Positions 16,501 to 24,883 of a stretch of DNA of 64,000 bases are shown here, one piece after another. Every line of letters begins with the position of its first letter. The stretch's first letter is position 1. The position numbers and the translations under genes are program-made. Location of the stretch: the NCBI GenBank assembly GCA_005791165.1, contig SXXW01000040.1, positions 1 to 64,000 on the forward strand, read 5' to 3'. The notes under the pieces were generated by a model that worked only from the letters and a program-made list of their open reading frames with translations, did no database searches and was not told where the DNA came from. The DNA comes from Cytophagaceae bacterium (GTDB lineage Bacteria; Bacteroidota; Bacteroidia; Cytophagales; Spirosomataceae).

Positions 16501-17419
16501 CTTGTCCACTGTAGCTAGCCCATAACTTATTGATTTCTGTTTCAGTTAGATTTCCGGTATAGACAAGGATTTCATGTTTGATCGTTTCGATCTTCCCTTT
16601 TTTGATTTCCCAATTTCCTTTTCTGGCCCGGGCCACTCCGATGCCCAATTGGTTGTCGACCCGCCAATGCTGAGGGAATCCATTGTTTTCTGGATGGTCG
16701 AAAACGGCTATGTGCGCTCGGTCTTGTCGGCCTTCAATTTTAATTCCGACATCGACCCAATTGGATCGTTGGCCTTCTGCTTTTTCATTTTTTTGCCTAG
16801 CTCCATTGTTTACTTCGCCTTCGATGCCTTCTTTCCATGGCATACGAACAAATAATCCACCGTAATCATACATGCCGATGGTGACATCCGTTTTTGCCTC
16901 ACCGGTCCAAATTAATTTGAGCAAATACTTTCCGTTTTCCTCACGCATAGACCAAGTTTGCGTTTCGGTTAATACGGCATTTCCTTTCTCGTCTAATAAA
17001 TCATAAACGGTTTCCCATTTTACTTCATTGCCGCTGTTTTTAATGACGCTGGCTTTGGATTTGCGCCAATAATCACCTTCTGGATGGTGGAAATAATCGC
17101 GGCCATTCACCCTTGTATAGCCCCAATAGATACCGGTTTGGTGCTTGTGATGTCCTGGACTATATTCTGTTAATACACCATTGCCGTCCGGCGCCACGAT
17201 GGGATGGAGGAATGGACGGAAATTATCTTTGGCTACTTGAGTGAGGATGGGAGATTTTCCATTCTTACGGAAAATAGAAATACTACTTGTTTTAGCATCT
17301 TGCGTGATGAATAAGCTAGTAATTTTTATGGGACTGGATTTTGTTTTATTGCTTTGAGCAAGCAATAGCTGGGTTGATGATGCCAAAAATAAAAGGCAAA
17401 ATAGGAAGTTTTTTTTCAT
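13589..17419 (-). CDS. PmoA-like / PVC-type heme protein fusion with C-terminal cytochrome c
   Basis: A 1276 aa secreted multidomain protein. The ATG at 17419 gives a clean signal peptide (MKKNFLFCLLFLASS...LLAQ). Residues from about 30 to 330 match a DUF6807/PmoA-like domain (LTEYSPGHHKHQTGIYWG, DHPENNGFPQHWRVD). Next is a six-bladed-propeller dehydrogenase-like domain of the PVC-type heme-binding family (KPGFKVNAWAAEPRITQPMAF, LWVAENRDYESRG, DTNHDGIAD). Helical HEAT-type repeats follow. A final cytochrome c domain carries CGSCH and a distal Met region (MPTSLMPVG). It probably oxidises sugars or related compounds in the periplasm or at the surface and passes electrons to its own heme. The substrate is unknown. 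Confidence 0.88.
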   Translation of the reverse strand: MKKNFLFCLLFLASSTQLLLAQSNKTKSSPIKITSLFITQDAKTSSISIFRKNGKSPILTQVAKDNFRPFLHPIVAPDGNGVLTEYSPGHHKHQTGIYWGYTRVNGRDYFHHPEGDYWRKSKASVIKNSGNEVKWETVYDLLDEKGNAVLTETQTWSMREENGKYLLKLIWTGEAKTDVTIGMYDYGGLFVRMPWKEGIEGEVNNGARQKNEKAEGQRSNWVDVGIKIEGRQDRAHIAVFDHPENNGFPQHWRVDNQLGIGVARARKGNWEIKKGKIETIKHEILVYTGNLTETEINKLWASYSGQDMSFNVGGGSTALWGVAQQEGRDAKFLNPAEATAAMTLKPGFKVNAWAAEPRITQPMAFCWDDKGRLWVAENRDYESRGYGFSKAGNSRILIIEDTNHDGIADSKKVFLEGIAFPSAIAVGFDGLYLGAPPNLLFVPDKNHDDVADMADIQVKLTGWGIRDRHETLNSLHWGPDGWLYGLQGFATPSKVRKPEGKGKIYKQNDPFPEDVLKGEGVDINGGVWRYHPTKDIFEVVAHGFSNPWGIDFDAKGQIFISACVIPHMWHVVPGGVYHRQGGQHFNPYLYSDIRTVADHTHRSAHGGARVYQSDAFPAEQKGRIFMANIHEHAILSDVLVKSGSGFVAKHGEELLLANNAQWVGFSIEVGPDGGLYVLDWHDADICGKEVLNGETGRIYRVMPTDNLAENWAGRFDDLNTFSDLKLVAFQTNSSDWHARRARVILQNRAGKGRIGQQAIDELQNMLKNNSNTDYRLRALWSLHVTHNFAAGQLESLLLDSDEYIRSWAIQLLCEDKNPSEKAMAEFIKMAKEDKSPVVRLYLASALQRMNEQSAWKIASELAQHKEDSEDHNVPKMIWFGLEPLVKANPKAGLELLKNAKINLITNYIARRLMDANEHALLVTYLEKNTQNIVPILEGMRDGLDERIDLKAPKNWNAVSKKLKLRKGEVAKLASIISQRFGETDATQNNLALLKNKNSSIPQRKEALNYLAAAKRVELKNELPNLFNQIPLRMDVISAIANFNEDNLGALLVNNYKTLSLVEKRRAIETLSSRPKYGWQLTQALKNQTIPKSDIPAYTARQLLRVVGSGFIEYWGPIEQEQSLEKAYIKYRNILTPAAILEANATKGEIVFQKSCGSCHKMYGNGGNIGPELTGSNRANLDYFLFNVLNPSGEIQDDYKLVVITTRDGRTYSGNVIAENDRQVSMRIVGKDVSKINKSEIQSREVMPTSLMPVGILETIQENEVLDLVKYMQTMKK

Positions 17420-17614
17420 AAGTCTTATAGGTCGTATTAGAGAGAGAAGCCTTAAGTTTCCTTGGTTCTCATTCGAATTTAGCAATAATTTGATTTAAAA
17501 TAATACGTTTACCATAAATTATAGTCCAATTTGATATTGAATTAATTTGTATGGATTTAATTAAAATTAAACATATTTTAGTTTAAATTTTTTTAATATT
17601 TTGATGTTGAAATA

Positions 17615-17712
17615 TAATTTTGAATTAATCTATAGAAATATAATTTTCTTAAAGATTTTAGAACACAACAGAATTTTAGAAAGCTCATTTTTGATAAGAA
17701 TGAGCTTTTTTA
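17615..17712 (+). ncRNA. Candidate small RNA with promoter element and terminator
   Basis: TAATTTTG at 17615-17622 matches the Bacteroidota -7 element. About 60 bases later an intrinsic terminator follows: stem AAAGCTCATT / AATGAGCTTT (17680-17689 and 17699-17708) and a T run. No gene lies between them, and the terminator does not belong to any rightward gene nearby. A clear -33 box was not found, so this is only a possibility. Confidence 0.3.
17680..17712 (+). terminator. Orphan intrinsic terminator
   Basis: A 10-bp stem with a 9-base loop followed by TTTTTT. No rightward coding sequence precedes it within the gene-free region. It could end the candidate small RNA starting near 17630 or stop antisense transcription. 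Confidence 0.65.
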
Positions 17713-17843
17713 TTTTAACGACTGTTAAATATTGGTGTTTTAAGTTTTGTAAAATGTTGGCTTTAAACGATCATATTTATAAAGTCTAAAACGTATATTT
17801 TCCACAGATCAATTAAATGATAAAAGCATATTCCCTTTTTTTT

Positions 17844-17893
17844 ATGTCCTTTAGCTTTACTAACTTCTCAAAAGTTAGTAAAGCTTAGGACAT
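17844..17893. repeat. Long near-perfect hairpin
   Basis: The left arm 17844-17866 and right arm 17872-17893 pair over 22 bp with a single bulge around a 5-base loop. The arms contain ATGTCCT...AGCTTTACTAACTT and its complement. There is no T run of terminator type on either side. It is far longer than the other hairpins in the window and is not explained by a neighbouring gene. Confidence 0.7.
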
Positions 17894-17994
17894 AGCGTAT
17901 TTTTGATATCGATTGAGGAGAATAATCGCGTATGAAATTGAGTTAAATGTGGATGTCGTATTTGAAGATCAATTCATTATTTACTAACTATTGG

Positions 17995-18441
17995 TCATTG
18001 GCAATTTACCTTAATAAATGAATCTGCTTCAGCATAAGAGCGTTTTTTAGCCTCAGCAAGCGCTGTGCAAGCTTGATCTTTTTTTCCTGACGCAATTAAG
18101 GCCATGGCTTTGAAAAAGTAGGATTTACCTGCCGTATTTTGGGGAAGCGAATTAGCCTTGTCGAAATATTGGATAGATGTTTCAAAGTTCTTATTGGTGT
18201 AATAGCAAATACCGATATTTTCAAAATGTGTATAATTATTGGGTTCTTCTTGGCTTGCCTGTAAAAAAAACTTAGCTGCTGCTGCGTATCGACCTTTTTG
18301 AAAGGCTAATGAACCTTGGGCCGCGTAATTGTTCATGTTTCCTGTAGCTGCTGCAGTTCCCATGATGGTATTTTTGGCATCGGAAATGATGACAGAATCC
18401 TGGGGGAATTTTCTCATCGCGAAACCTAGAATATTGATCAT
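17995..18441 (-). CDS. TPR fragment, probably the severed C-terminus of the upstream ligase
   Basis: 148 aa from the ATG at 18441, with tetratricopeptide-like helices (YAAQGSLAFQKGRYAAAAKFF, NYTHFENIGICYYTNKNFETSIQYFDKA). The same frame is open further upstream with protein-like sequence (LYNRYRPGGLAYSQYVLG) that continues the helical region of the preceding O-antigen-ligase-like gene. One added base in the A tract at 18538-18543 would fuse the two frames. It is therefore best read as the 3' part of a frameshifted gene. An independent product from 18441 cannot be excluded. Confidence 0.72.
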   Translation of the reverse strand: MINILGFAMRKFPQDSVIISDAKNTIMGTAAATGNMNNYAAQGSLAFQKGRYAAAAKFFLQASQEEPNNYTHFENIGICYYTNKNFETSIQYFDKANSLPQNTAGKSYFFKAMALIASGKKDQACTALAEAKKRSYAEADSFIKVNCQ

Positions 18442-18497
18442 CCTTTTGTCTGAGGCGCCTTTAATTTCATATAGGCCTAAAACATACTGTGAATACG

Positions 18498-20315
18498 CTA
18501 ATCCACCAGGTCGATACCGATTATATAGGTTAAATACTTTTTTATTTCAAGCGTATCTCGTTTTTTTGTGGCCGCAAAAATTGCATTTTTATAATAGCTG
18601 CTAGATCTGGGCCAATGGTAAAAAGCATTAAAAGCAAAAAGTGAAACACTGTCTAAATTCTTTTTATCAGCATAAATCGCTGTCCTGATGAAATCATTGT
18701 AATGTAAATAGGGATTATCTTGATCACTTTCTTTCAATAACTTTAAAGCGACATCGTATTTTTTATCTCTAAATTCATAGCGGGCAATAAGTGCTTTAAT
18801 GGGTTGGGTTGAAGTAGATAAATTCGGAATTGCGGGAAAGGCATTTTCTACTTCTTCCAATGCCATTTTGGGTTCGATGTCAATTTCCCCCATGACAAAT
18901 TTTTGAACTTTGAGGGATTTGAATACTTGGTTATTGATAAAGATTGACCCGCCGATGAACATGAAACCGATGACAGTATAAAGGAGTGCTGAATGATTGA
19001 CAGTGATTTTTTTGCTTACATTGGGTAATAAATAAGTTGGCGCAAATAACAATCCCATCGTAAGTGTCAACATCGTTTGCATCGAGGTTCTTTCCGTGGG
19101 AAAATTAAGAAATGCATCCACGAAATAGCAGGTTAGTGCCATGAAAGATATGGTTGCAAACAATCGAAATTCTTTGGCGTCCTCCTTTATCCAAAGCCTC
19201 AAAGTAAATAAAAATGCCAAGATAAATAATCCTAAGTAAGCCAATCCACCCATGATTCCTAAATCCGCTGCGGCCTCGATAAAGTCGTTGTGCGCATGAT
19301 AGGGTACGAATAAGTCATTGGTATATTCTTTTTCGTAAGGGATAGAGGCCAGTTTCCAATTGCCGTATCCATCACCTATGAAAGGGTGTTTGGATGTATA
19401 ATCTAAGCCTGCTTTCCAAAGTCTCAAACGGCTTTCTTCCTTCGTATTGGCCGTAATGTCATCGATTCTTTTATTGACAGTTCCGTAGCCTCCTTGTACT
19501 TCTTGAGATTTAACGGCATTTTCTAAGACTAAATTAGCAGAAAAGAATGCGATCGATATAGGGATGATGAAGTAGGCGAGGGGACAAGCGATTTTAGGCC
19601 AAGCTGATTTTATTTTAAAGTAAATTGTGCTAGCGGCAAATATGAGAAGGATTAATAACAGCCCCACAAAAGTAGACCTAGTATTTAAGATAAATAAGGC
19701 AAAGCTTCCAAAAAATAGAATAAATACACCCACCACGCGCATTAAAAATGTAGATCGTAAAATAACAAAAAGGGTAAAAGGGAATTTGATTAATAAACTG
19801 GCAGCCATCACGTTCTTGTTGCCATTATTGCCAATGAGGCTTAAAATATTTTGATCTAAGAGCATCGTTTTTGAATTCTTAGTAAAGCCTGAAATCACAG
19901 CGATGCTATCATAAAATAAAACGAGACTAATCAATATTGAAATGGGCAGGTAATAAGATTTGATATCTTTTTTATACAGAAGAATCGCAAAATTAGTGTA
20001 GATAAAAAAGGTGCTGGCTAGCCTCGCTAAGCAAACAATGGCTTCCGTTGGGTTGATGGCATAGCTAACAGAAATGATGGCCCAAATAAAATAAAAGGAA
20101 TAAAGAAGGGAGAATTTTTGGCTGAAAACCGCTTTTATTGCTTCATGATACTGATTTCTTTGAAAGAAAATATATCCTAAAACAATGGCATGAATAACAC
20201 TTGTATATAACCACTGGGCACCCATCACATCGGCTCCACCAAAATCAGGGATAAAATGTACGATTAGGTATAAGAATAATATGATTAATAGAGAAAAATT
20301 AGGTAGGATTTTCAT
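18498..20315 (-). CDS. O-antigen ligase/polymerase-like membrane protein (WaaL/Wzy type), 3' end frameshifted
   Basis: 605 aa with about ten to twelve transmembrane helices in the first 440 residues. The large periplasmic loop carries the family pattern SRLRLWKAGLDYTSKHPFIGDGYGNW and PYHAHNDFIEAAADLGIMGG. This is the Wzy_C/O-antigen-ligase signature (Arg and His residues in the loop), and such proteins polymerise or ligate lipid-linked glycans in the inner membrane. Helical repeats start after about residue 500, but the frame closes at 18498, just after AAAAAAG (plus strand T6 at 18538-18543). The missing TPR tail is in another frame at 17995-18441. The truncated form may still be active, since the catalytic loop is intact. 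Confidence 0.85.
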   Translation of the reverse strand: MKILPNFSLLIILFLYLIVHFIPDFGGADVMGAQWLYTSVIHAIVLGYIFFQRNQYHEAIKAVFSQKFSLLYSFYFIWAIISVSYAINPTEAIVCLARLASTFFIYTNFAILLYKKDIKSYYLPISILISLVLFYDSIAVISGFTKNSKTMLLDQNILSLIGNNGNKNVMAASLLIKFPFTLFVILRSTFLMRVVGVFILFFGSFALFILNTRSTFVGLLLILLIFAASTIYFKIKSAWPKIACPLAYFIIPISIAFFSANLVLENAVKSQEVQGGYGTVNKRIDDITANTKEESRLRLWKAGLDYTSKHPFIGDGYGNWKLASIPYEKEYTNDLFVPYHAHNDFIEAAADLGIMGGLAYLGLFILAFLFTLRLWIKEDAKEFRLFATISFMALTCYFVDAFLNFPTERTSMQTMLTLTMGLLFAPTYLLPNVSKKITVNHSALLYTVIGFMFIGGSIFINNQVFKSLKVQKFVMGEIDIEPKMALEEVENAFPAIPNLSTSTQPIKALIARYEFRDKKYDVALKLLKESDQDNPYLHYNDFIRTAIYADKKNLDSVSLFAFNAFYHWPRSSSYYKNAIFAATKKRDTLEIKKYLTYIIGIDLVD

Positions 20316-20542
20316 TCGACGGTAAATGTTAATTTTCTCTTTAGGTTTAATAAATTAGATTAGAAATAAATTGATTTAATTAGATTCAATTTCGAAATTA
20401 CTGATAATATTTAGTTTTTTGATTTTGCAATGATGCATTTAGATTTAGTAAGCCTCATCATTGGTTGTATTTAAATTCAGAATTTTTGTTTAGTTTTTGT
20501 GGTTTAAATATTCTTGTAGGTTTAAATTATTGATATAGTTAT

Positions 20543-21391
20543 ATGAAAGTTTTTTTTCTCTTTTTGTTTGTCATTTGTTGTGAAAACCTTTGTGGTCAGA
20601 ATAAGCATTTGTTAAATCAATTGGTTAAAAATAAGCATTTAATTGCCCTTTGGGACTTTAAAGAAGCTAAAGGGGAAAAGAGAAAATCATTGTTGGGCCC
20701 CTATGAACTATCCGAAATGGATGGGCAAATTGAGCGAGTGGATGAGGGGCCACTGTCTGGATATTCTGCCAAATTTGGCCATGGAGCTTATTTGTCTTTA
20801 CCTAACAATCAAACAGGATTCTTGAATATTTATGGTATGGGCCAAGGAGTGACTGTGGCTGCTTGGGTTAAATGGACGGGAGAGACTACTGGATTTGTTG
20901 GTGGTATGTGGAATGAATATTTAGATGGCGGCAAGCGCCAATATGGTTTATTTGTTTCATTGCCACATTACAACGGTAAAAATCAAGTCTGTGGACATAT
21001 ATCGTATACCGGTAAGCCTACGCCTCCTTTCCCATATTCGAGTGATTATTCCGCGAGTAAACAAGAAGTTAAGGCGAATGAATGGACATTTGTCGCGTTT
21101 ACTTATGATGGTCGATATATTCGCTCTTATGTTAATGGGCAATTTCAGTCGAGGGAAAAGGAATTAATTTTAAATACAAAGGGCTTCGATGGGTATCCTG
21201 ATGGCTTAATTCAATCTAAAAACCCCTATTATTTTCCAGATGGAATAGGCAATAATGGGTCGGATTTTACGGTAGGTGCGGTGCTTTTAAAAAGAGGGAT
21301 GGGTAACTTCTTTAAAGGGCAAATTGGAGGCCTAGCCGTTTTTAACCATGCTTTAAGCCCCAAAGAACTAAATAAATTAGCAAAAAAATAA
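20543..21391 (+). CDS. Secreted LamG (concanavalin A-like) domain protein
   Basis: 282 aa with a signal peptide (MKVFFLFLFVICCENLCGQ). The mature part is a single LamG/laminin-G-like jelly roll: VTVAAWVKWTGE, WTFVAFTYDGRYIRSYVNGQ and GQIGGLAVFNHALSPKELNKL are the usual strands. Such domains bind or present glycans and often accompany polysaccharide-active proteins in Bacteroidota. There is no catalytic motif and no T9SS tail. It lies between the O-antigen-ligase-like gene (divergent) and a membrane protein, so a role in cell-surface sugars is plausible. Confidence 0.83.
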   Translation: MKVFFLFLFVICCENLCGQNKHLLNQLVKNKHLIALWDFKEAKGEKRKSLLGPYELSEMDGQIERVDEGPLSGYSAKFGHGAYLSLPNNQTGFLNIYGMGQGVTVAAWVKWTGETTGFVGGMWNEYLDGGKRQYGLFVSLPHYNGKNQVCGHISYTGKPTPPFPYSSDYSASKQEVKANEWTFVAFTYDGRYIRSYVNGQFQSREKELILNTKGFDGYPDGLIQSKNPYYFPDGIGNNGSDFTVGAVLLKRGMGNFFKGQIGGLAVFNHALSPKELNKLAKK

Positions 21392-21399
21392 ATACGCCT

Positions 21400-21479
21400 A
21401 TTACCTCTAATACCTCTTTCCTGTTCTTATTACCTCATACCTCTTACCTAATACATCTTACCTAATACCTCTTACCTCA
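21400..21479 (+). repeat. Degenerate short tandem repeat, TACCT-rich
   Basis: About 80 bases are made almost wholly of TTACCT/AATACCTC units: TTACCTAATACATC, TTACCTAATACCTC and similar, with a period of roughly 7 and 14 bases. It follows the LamG stop directly and is strikingly pyrimidine-rich on this strand. There is no terminator hairpin. The function is unknown; it may be slippage-prone filler. Confidence 0.65.
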
Positions 21480-21582
21480 AATAATTCTTTTTGCAAAACA
21501 ATTTTAAGAATTGTAATTTTAATTTTATTACTGTCAGTTTAGTGAATTGCAAGGGCGGGGCAAAATCAATAATATTTGTCCC

Positions 21583-23364
21583 ATGAGGCTAGAAAAGTAT
21601 CCGCATTTTTATTTTTTCTTATCCCTGATTCCAATCTTTTCCTTCTTTTTTATTCAAAATAAGTATATTGTCAATGCTGCGTATTCAGATGATTGGAATG
21701 CCATTAATGGTTTAGTCATTCGGTATTTTTCAGCGGGGGATTCTTTTTTTGATAAACTATCTCTCATCATTAGTCAAAATAATGAGCATCGAGAAGGCTA
21801 TTTATCCATTATTGCCATCGCACAATTTTGGATTTTCGGGAATATAAATTATAAGTTGTTTGATTTACTTGGTTCATTATCAATCTTAGGTACATTTTTT
21901 ATTTTTTACGGGTACCTTTTAAAATTCAAAAAGCCTCGTTGGATTATTTTACCTATTTCCTTCATTCTTTTCAACTTCCTCTACTATCAAAATTCTTTTT
22001 GGTCCATCTGTGCGCTTCAGAATAACACCATATTATTTTTTGTGTTAACTACATTTTATTTTTTAATGGATCTGAATTCAAAGCTTAAATTCGTTTTAGC
22101 ATTGTTTTTTGCGATTTTAGCCACGTTTACCAGTGGGAATGGAATGCTTGTATTCATAGCTGCAATTCCAATGTTCAAGGGTTCCAACGCTAGATTTATA
22201 TCGATTTGGGCCATTACTTTTTTACTCATCATATTACTTTATTATCAAGGATATGTCCATCCATTACATAGAGGTGAAATATTGGATAATGTATTTTTAT
22301 TTTGGCCCATAACTAAAACTTTTTTTGTCTATTTAGGCTCATCCTTATCCGTTTTAAATTTTCAGTCCATGGATGTTTTAATTACATCTAGTTTTTGCTT
22401 AGGCCTTATTTTAACAGCTTTACTTATTAAATTCTTAATTGATCATTTTAAATCCATAATAAGTGTTAAGTCTAATTTTGATTTTATTATTTCAGGCTTA
22501 TTATTCATTTTATTGACCATGTTGGTCTATTCAATAGGGAGGGCAAATGATCGTGTCGAATTAGTTTTTGAAAGCCGATATGCCATTACTATGTCGATAG
22601 GTTTATGCTTAATCACTCTATTATTATATGATAAACTACCTGGAAATCGAGTGTTTAAGCATAGTTTATTATTTATGTCAATCTTTTTTTGTTCGCTTTC
22701 TTACACCAGTAAATTGTTAGATAGTGTCAACTTCAATAATGTAGTTGCAGCTAATTTTATTAAACACAATTTACAGCATCGAGAACATTTTTTTTACAAG
22801 ACTAATGAAGGTAAAAAAGTTGATTTGACCCATCCAATTATCTTAAACGATTATTTATTGCCCAAACCGATGGTCTCCTTATCGACCACAGTGATGGGCA
22901 GTATGACTTATTTAAATGAGGTGATTGATATTTCATTTTCATATCATTATGTCAAATTAGACCCTGAATTAGAAGCTATTTCTCAATTGATCCAAGGTAA
23001 TTTTCACACACCTCTGCCAAAAGAAAAAAATTATATATCTGACTTTAACATTGTTACTAAGAATAAGGTCATCTTTTATCAAAATAAAAAAGCTAAATCT
23101 GTCATTACAAAGGGCTCTGATGGGTATTATATGGTCCTCCAAAATGAATCAAAACAATATTGGGTATTTAATATGTTTTGGGAAAACAGTGATTTTGAAA
23201 ACCAGTTATCCAATTTTGGGGGTATTTGCGTTAAAAATTTAAGTGGCAATATTCCGTTTAAATATTTCCCAGATGATATTTATACCCTTCGAATCATCAA
23301 TATTTCAGGCGCTAAAAAAGAAGTATTAGGAGAGCTAACCGATGTAAAATTGTTGGGAATATAA
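21583..23364 (+). CDS. Multi-pass membrane protein of unknown function
   Basis: 593 aa from the ATG at 21583 (a TTG at 21547 is less likely). There are about ten to eleven hydrophobic helices up to residue 390, then a soluble C-terminal domain of about 200 residues. An N-terminal AYSDDWNA after the first helix resembles the acidic DD motif of GT-C lipid-linked glycosyltransferases, and the layout fits that superfamily. I do not recognise a named family. The neighbours (LamG, alginate-export porin, O-antigen-ligase-like gene) support a polysaccharide role. Confidence 0.7.
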   Translation: MRLEKYPHFYFFLSLIPIFSFFFIQNKYIVNAAYSDDWNAINGLVIRYFSAGDSFFDKLSLIISQNNEHREGYLSIIAIAQFWIFGNINYKLFDLLGSLSILGTFFIFYGYLLKFKKPRWIILPISFILFNFLYYQNSFWSICALQNNTILFFVLTTFYFLMDLNSKLKFVLALFFAILATFTSGNGMLVFIAAIPMFKGSNARFISIWAITFLLIILLYYQGYVHPLHRGEILDNVFLFWPITKTFFVYLGSSLSVLNFQSMDVLITSSFCLGLILTALLIKFLIDHFKSIISVKSNFDFIISGLLFILLTMLVYSIGRANDRVELVFESRYAITMSIGLCLITLLLYDKLPGNRVFKHSLLFMSIFFCSLSYTSKLLDSVNFNNVVAANFIKHNLQHREHFFYKTNEGKKVDLTHPIILNDYLLPKPMVSLSTTVMGSMTYLNEVIDISFSYHYVKLDPELEAISQLIQGNFHTPLPKEKNYISDFNIVTKNKVIFYQNKKAKSVITKGSDGYYMVLQNESKQYWVFNMFWENSDFENQLSNFGGICVKNLSGNIPFKYFPDDIYTLRIINISGAKKEVLGELTDVKLLGI

Positions 23365-23497
23365 AAATATGACAAAATTAATGGACTTGTCCTTGCAAAT
23401 CCAATCCTTTATTTGTTCTAAATCACTCTTTTTCGTCGCTAAATAGTACAAATCACCTAAAAAAACCTTTGTTTTGTAATTGATTTAATCCGATTAA

Positions 23498-24880
23498 ATG
23501 TCTTCTTTTCGCTTGTCGAAGTTATTTATCATTACCCTACTTGGAATTTTTCTTCGATACAATAGCCATGCTCAAACCATTGCTAAATTAAGATTCGATG
23601 ACGATTTTTCATATTTGAAAGCCGATTCTCTTAAATCAACTTGGAAAGAAAAAATTAAAAATGTGTCATTAGGTACTGATTTCCAATTGAGCCTCGGTGG
23701 AGAATGGAGAGAGCAATATCAGTCCTATGAACATGTGAATTTTGGTGAAGTACCTTCCGATTTTATAACGGATAGCCCGCACCAACTCATGCATCGAATC
23801 ATGTTTCATGCGAATTTGGTCTATAAAAACACCTTTCGTCTTTTTACCCAATTGAATAACACGGCCCGATTTTTAAACCCTAATCCAATCAACTCTCAAA
23901 TTGACGAAAATGTATTGTCCACACATCAAATATTTTTAGATTATAAGTTTAAAAATCATTGGATATTTCGTGTGGGCCAACAAGAACTTGCCTATGGCTC
24001 AGAACGTTTTGTGGCCTCAAGAGAAGGCCCAAATACGCGGCTTACTTTTCAAGGTGCAACACTAAAATATGTAAGTCCACGAAATAAATTAGATATTTTT
24101 ACCTCCAAACCCATGAAAATGAATACCGGTGTTTTTGATGATGTAACTGCTTCAGAATCACTATATGGTTTTTATTACATGCATAGCTTCCCAAAATCTA
24201 GATTTAATGTAGATTTGTTTTATTTTAACTCAGAGAGTAATTTGAGGCAATTCATGTTTAAAAAAGGAAATGAAAACCGCCATACATTCGGTACGCGCTT
24301 GTATAGTTCTTTAGGTCCCTGGAATTATGATGTGGAATTAGCCAAACAAGTAGGTGCTTTTGACCAATTATCTATTTCATCTTATATGGCCGTTTGGGAC
24401 TTTAGCATAAGCCCTAAAAAGTATTTTTATCTTGGATTTAGTGGAAATTATGTTCCTGGGGATAAATCAAATTCAGATTCAGAACTAAATACGTTTAATA
24501 CGTTGTATGCCAAACCTCCTTTTGGTCAAACCGTTGCCCTGAATATTACGAATACGATAAACCTTAGTCCGTATGTCCGTTATCAGCATACCAATAAATG
24601 GTTGGTTACATTACGCAGCTCATTTGTAACCCGAGAGAGTTTAGCCGATGGAATATTTACCCCTAATATGATGCCATTAAGGCCTATTTTAGGCAAAAAC
24701 AAGGATAGTAATGCTCGGCGAGTAGGGAATATTTTTGCTTTAGATGTAAATTATTTCCCAACTAAAAATGTTAGCTTACAATTTGAGTTAGGTTATTGTG
24801 AGGCAGGTGATTACATGAGCGACACAGGAAATGGTCGAGATGTTATGTATTTTGCGCTCAAAAATGCATTTAAATTTTAG
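23498..24880 (+). CDS. Alginate-export-family outer-membrane porin
   Basis: 460 aa with a signal peptide (ending NSHAQ, about residue 26) and beta-strand pattern throughout, closing with FALKNAFKF. The region SLGGEWREQYQSYEHVNFG...FLDYKFKNHWIFRVGQQELAYGSERFVASREGPNTRLTFQGA is characteristic of the alginate_export family (AlgE-like; PF13372). The channel may pass an anionic saccharide or uronate. It is followed after 3 bases by a zinc dehydrogenase, so uptake and oxidation of a sugar acid or polyol are likely linked. Confidence 0.85.
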   Translation: MSSFRLSKLFIITLLGIFLRYNSHAQTIAKLRFDDDFSYLKADSLKSTWKEKIKNVSLGTDFQLSLGGEWREQYQSYEHVNFGEVPSDFITDSPHQLMHRIMFHANLVYKNTFRLFTQLNNTARFLNPNPINSQIDENVLSTHQIFLDYKFKNHWIFRVGQQELAYGSERFVASREGPNTRLTFQGATLKYVSPRNKLDIFTSKPMKMNTGVFDDVTASESLYGFYYMHSFPKSRFNVDLFYFNSESNLRQFMFKKGNENRHTFGTRLYSSLGPWNYDVELAKQVGAFDQLSISSYMAVWDFSISPKKYFYLGFSGNYVPGDKSNSDSELNTFNTLYAKPPFGQTVALNITNTINLSPYVRYQHTNKWLVTLRSSFVTRESLADGIFTPNMMPLRPILGKNKDSNARRVGNIFALDVNYFPTKNVSLQFELGYCEAGDYMSDTGNGRDVMYFALKNAFKF

Positions 24881-24883
24881 CCA

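Larger units (their letters stand above)
17420..17994. other. 575-base gene-free, very AT-rich stretch
   Basis: No protein gene with convincing composition is seen. The stretch holds the upstream region of the PmoA/cytochrome gene, an isolated -7 element and terminator (possible small RNA, 17615-17712) and a long near-perfect hairpin (17844-17893). Confidence 0.55.

Noticed and set aside
14463-16865. Rightward genes inside the PmoA/cytochrome gene
   Set aside because: Several open frames run antisense to the long, clearly coding leftward gene. They lack starts, family motifs and natural protein composition.
21400-21479. CRISPR-like array
   Set aside because: Units are only 7-14 bases, degenerate and without spacers, and no cas genes are present.
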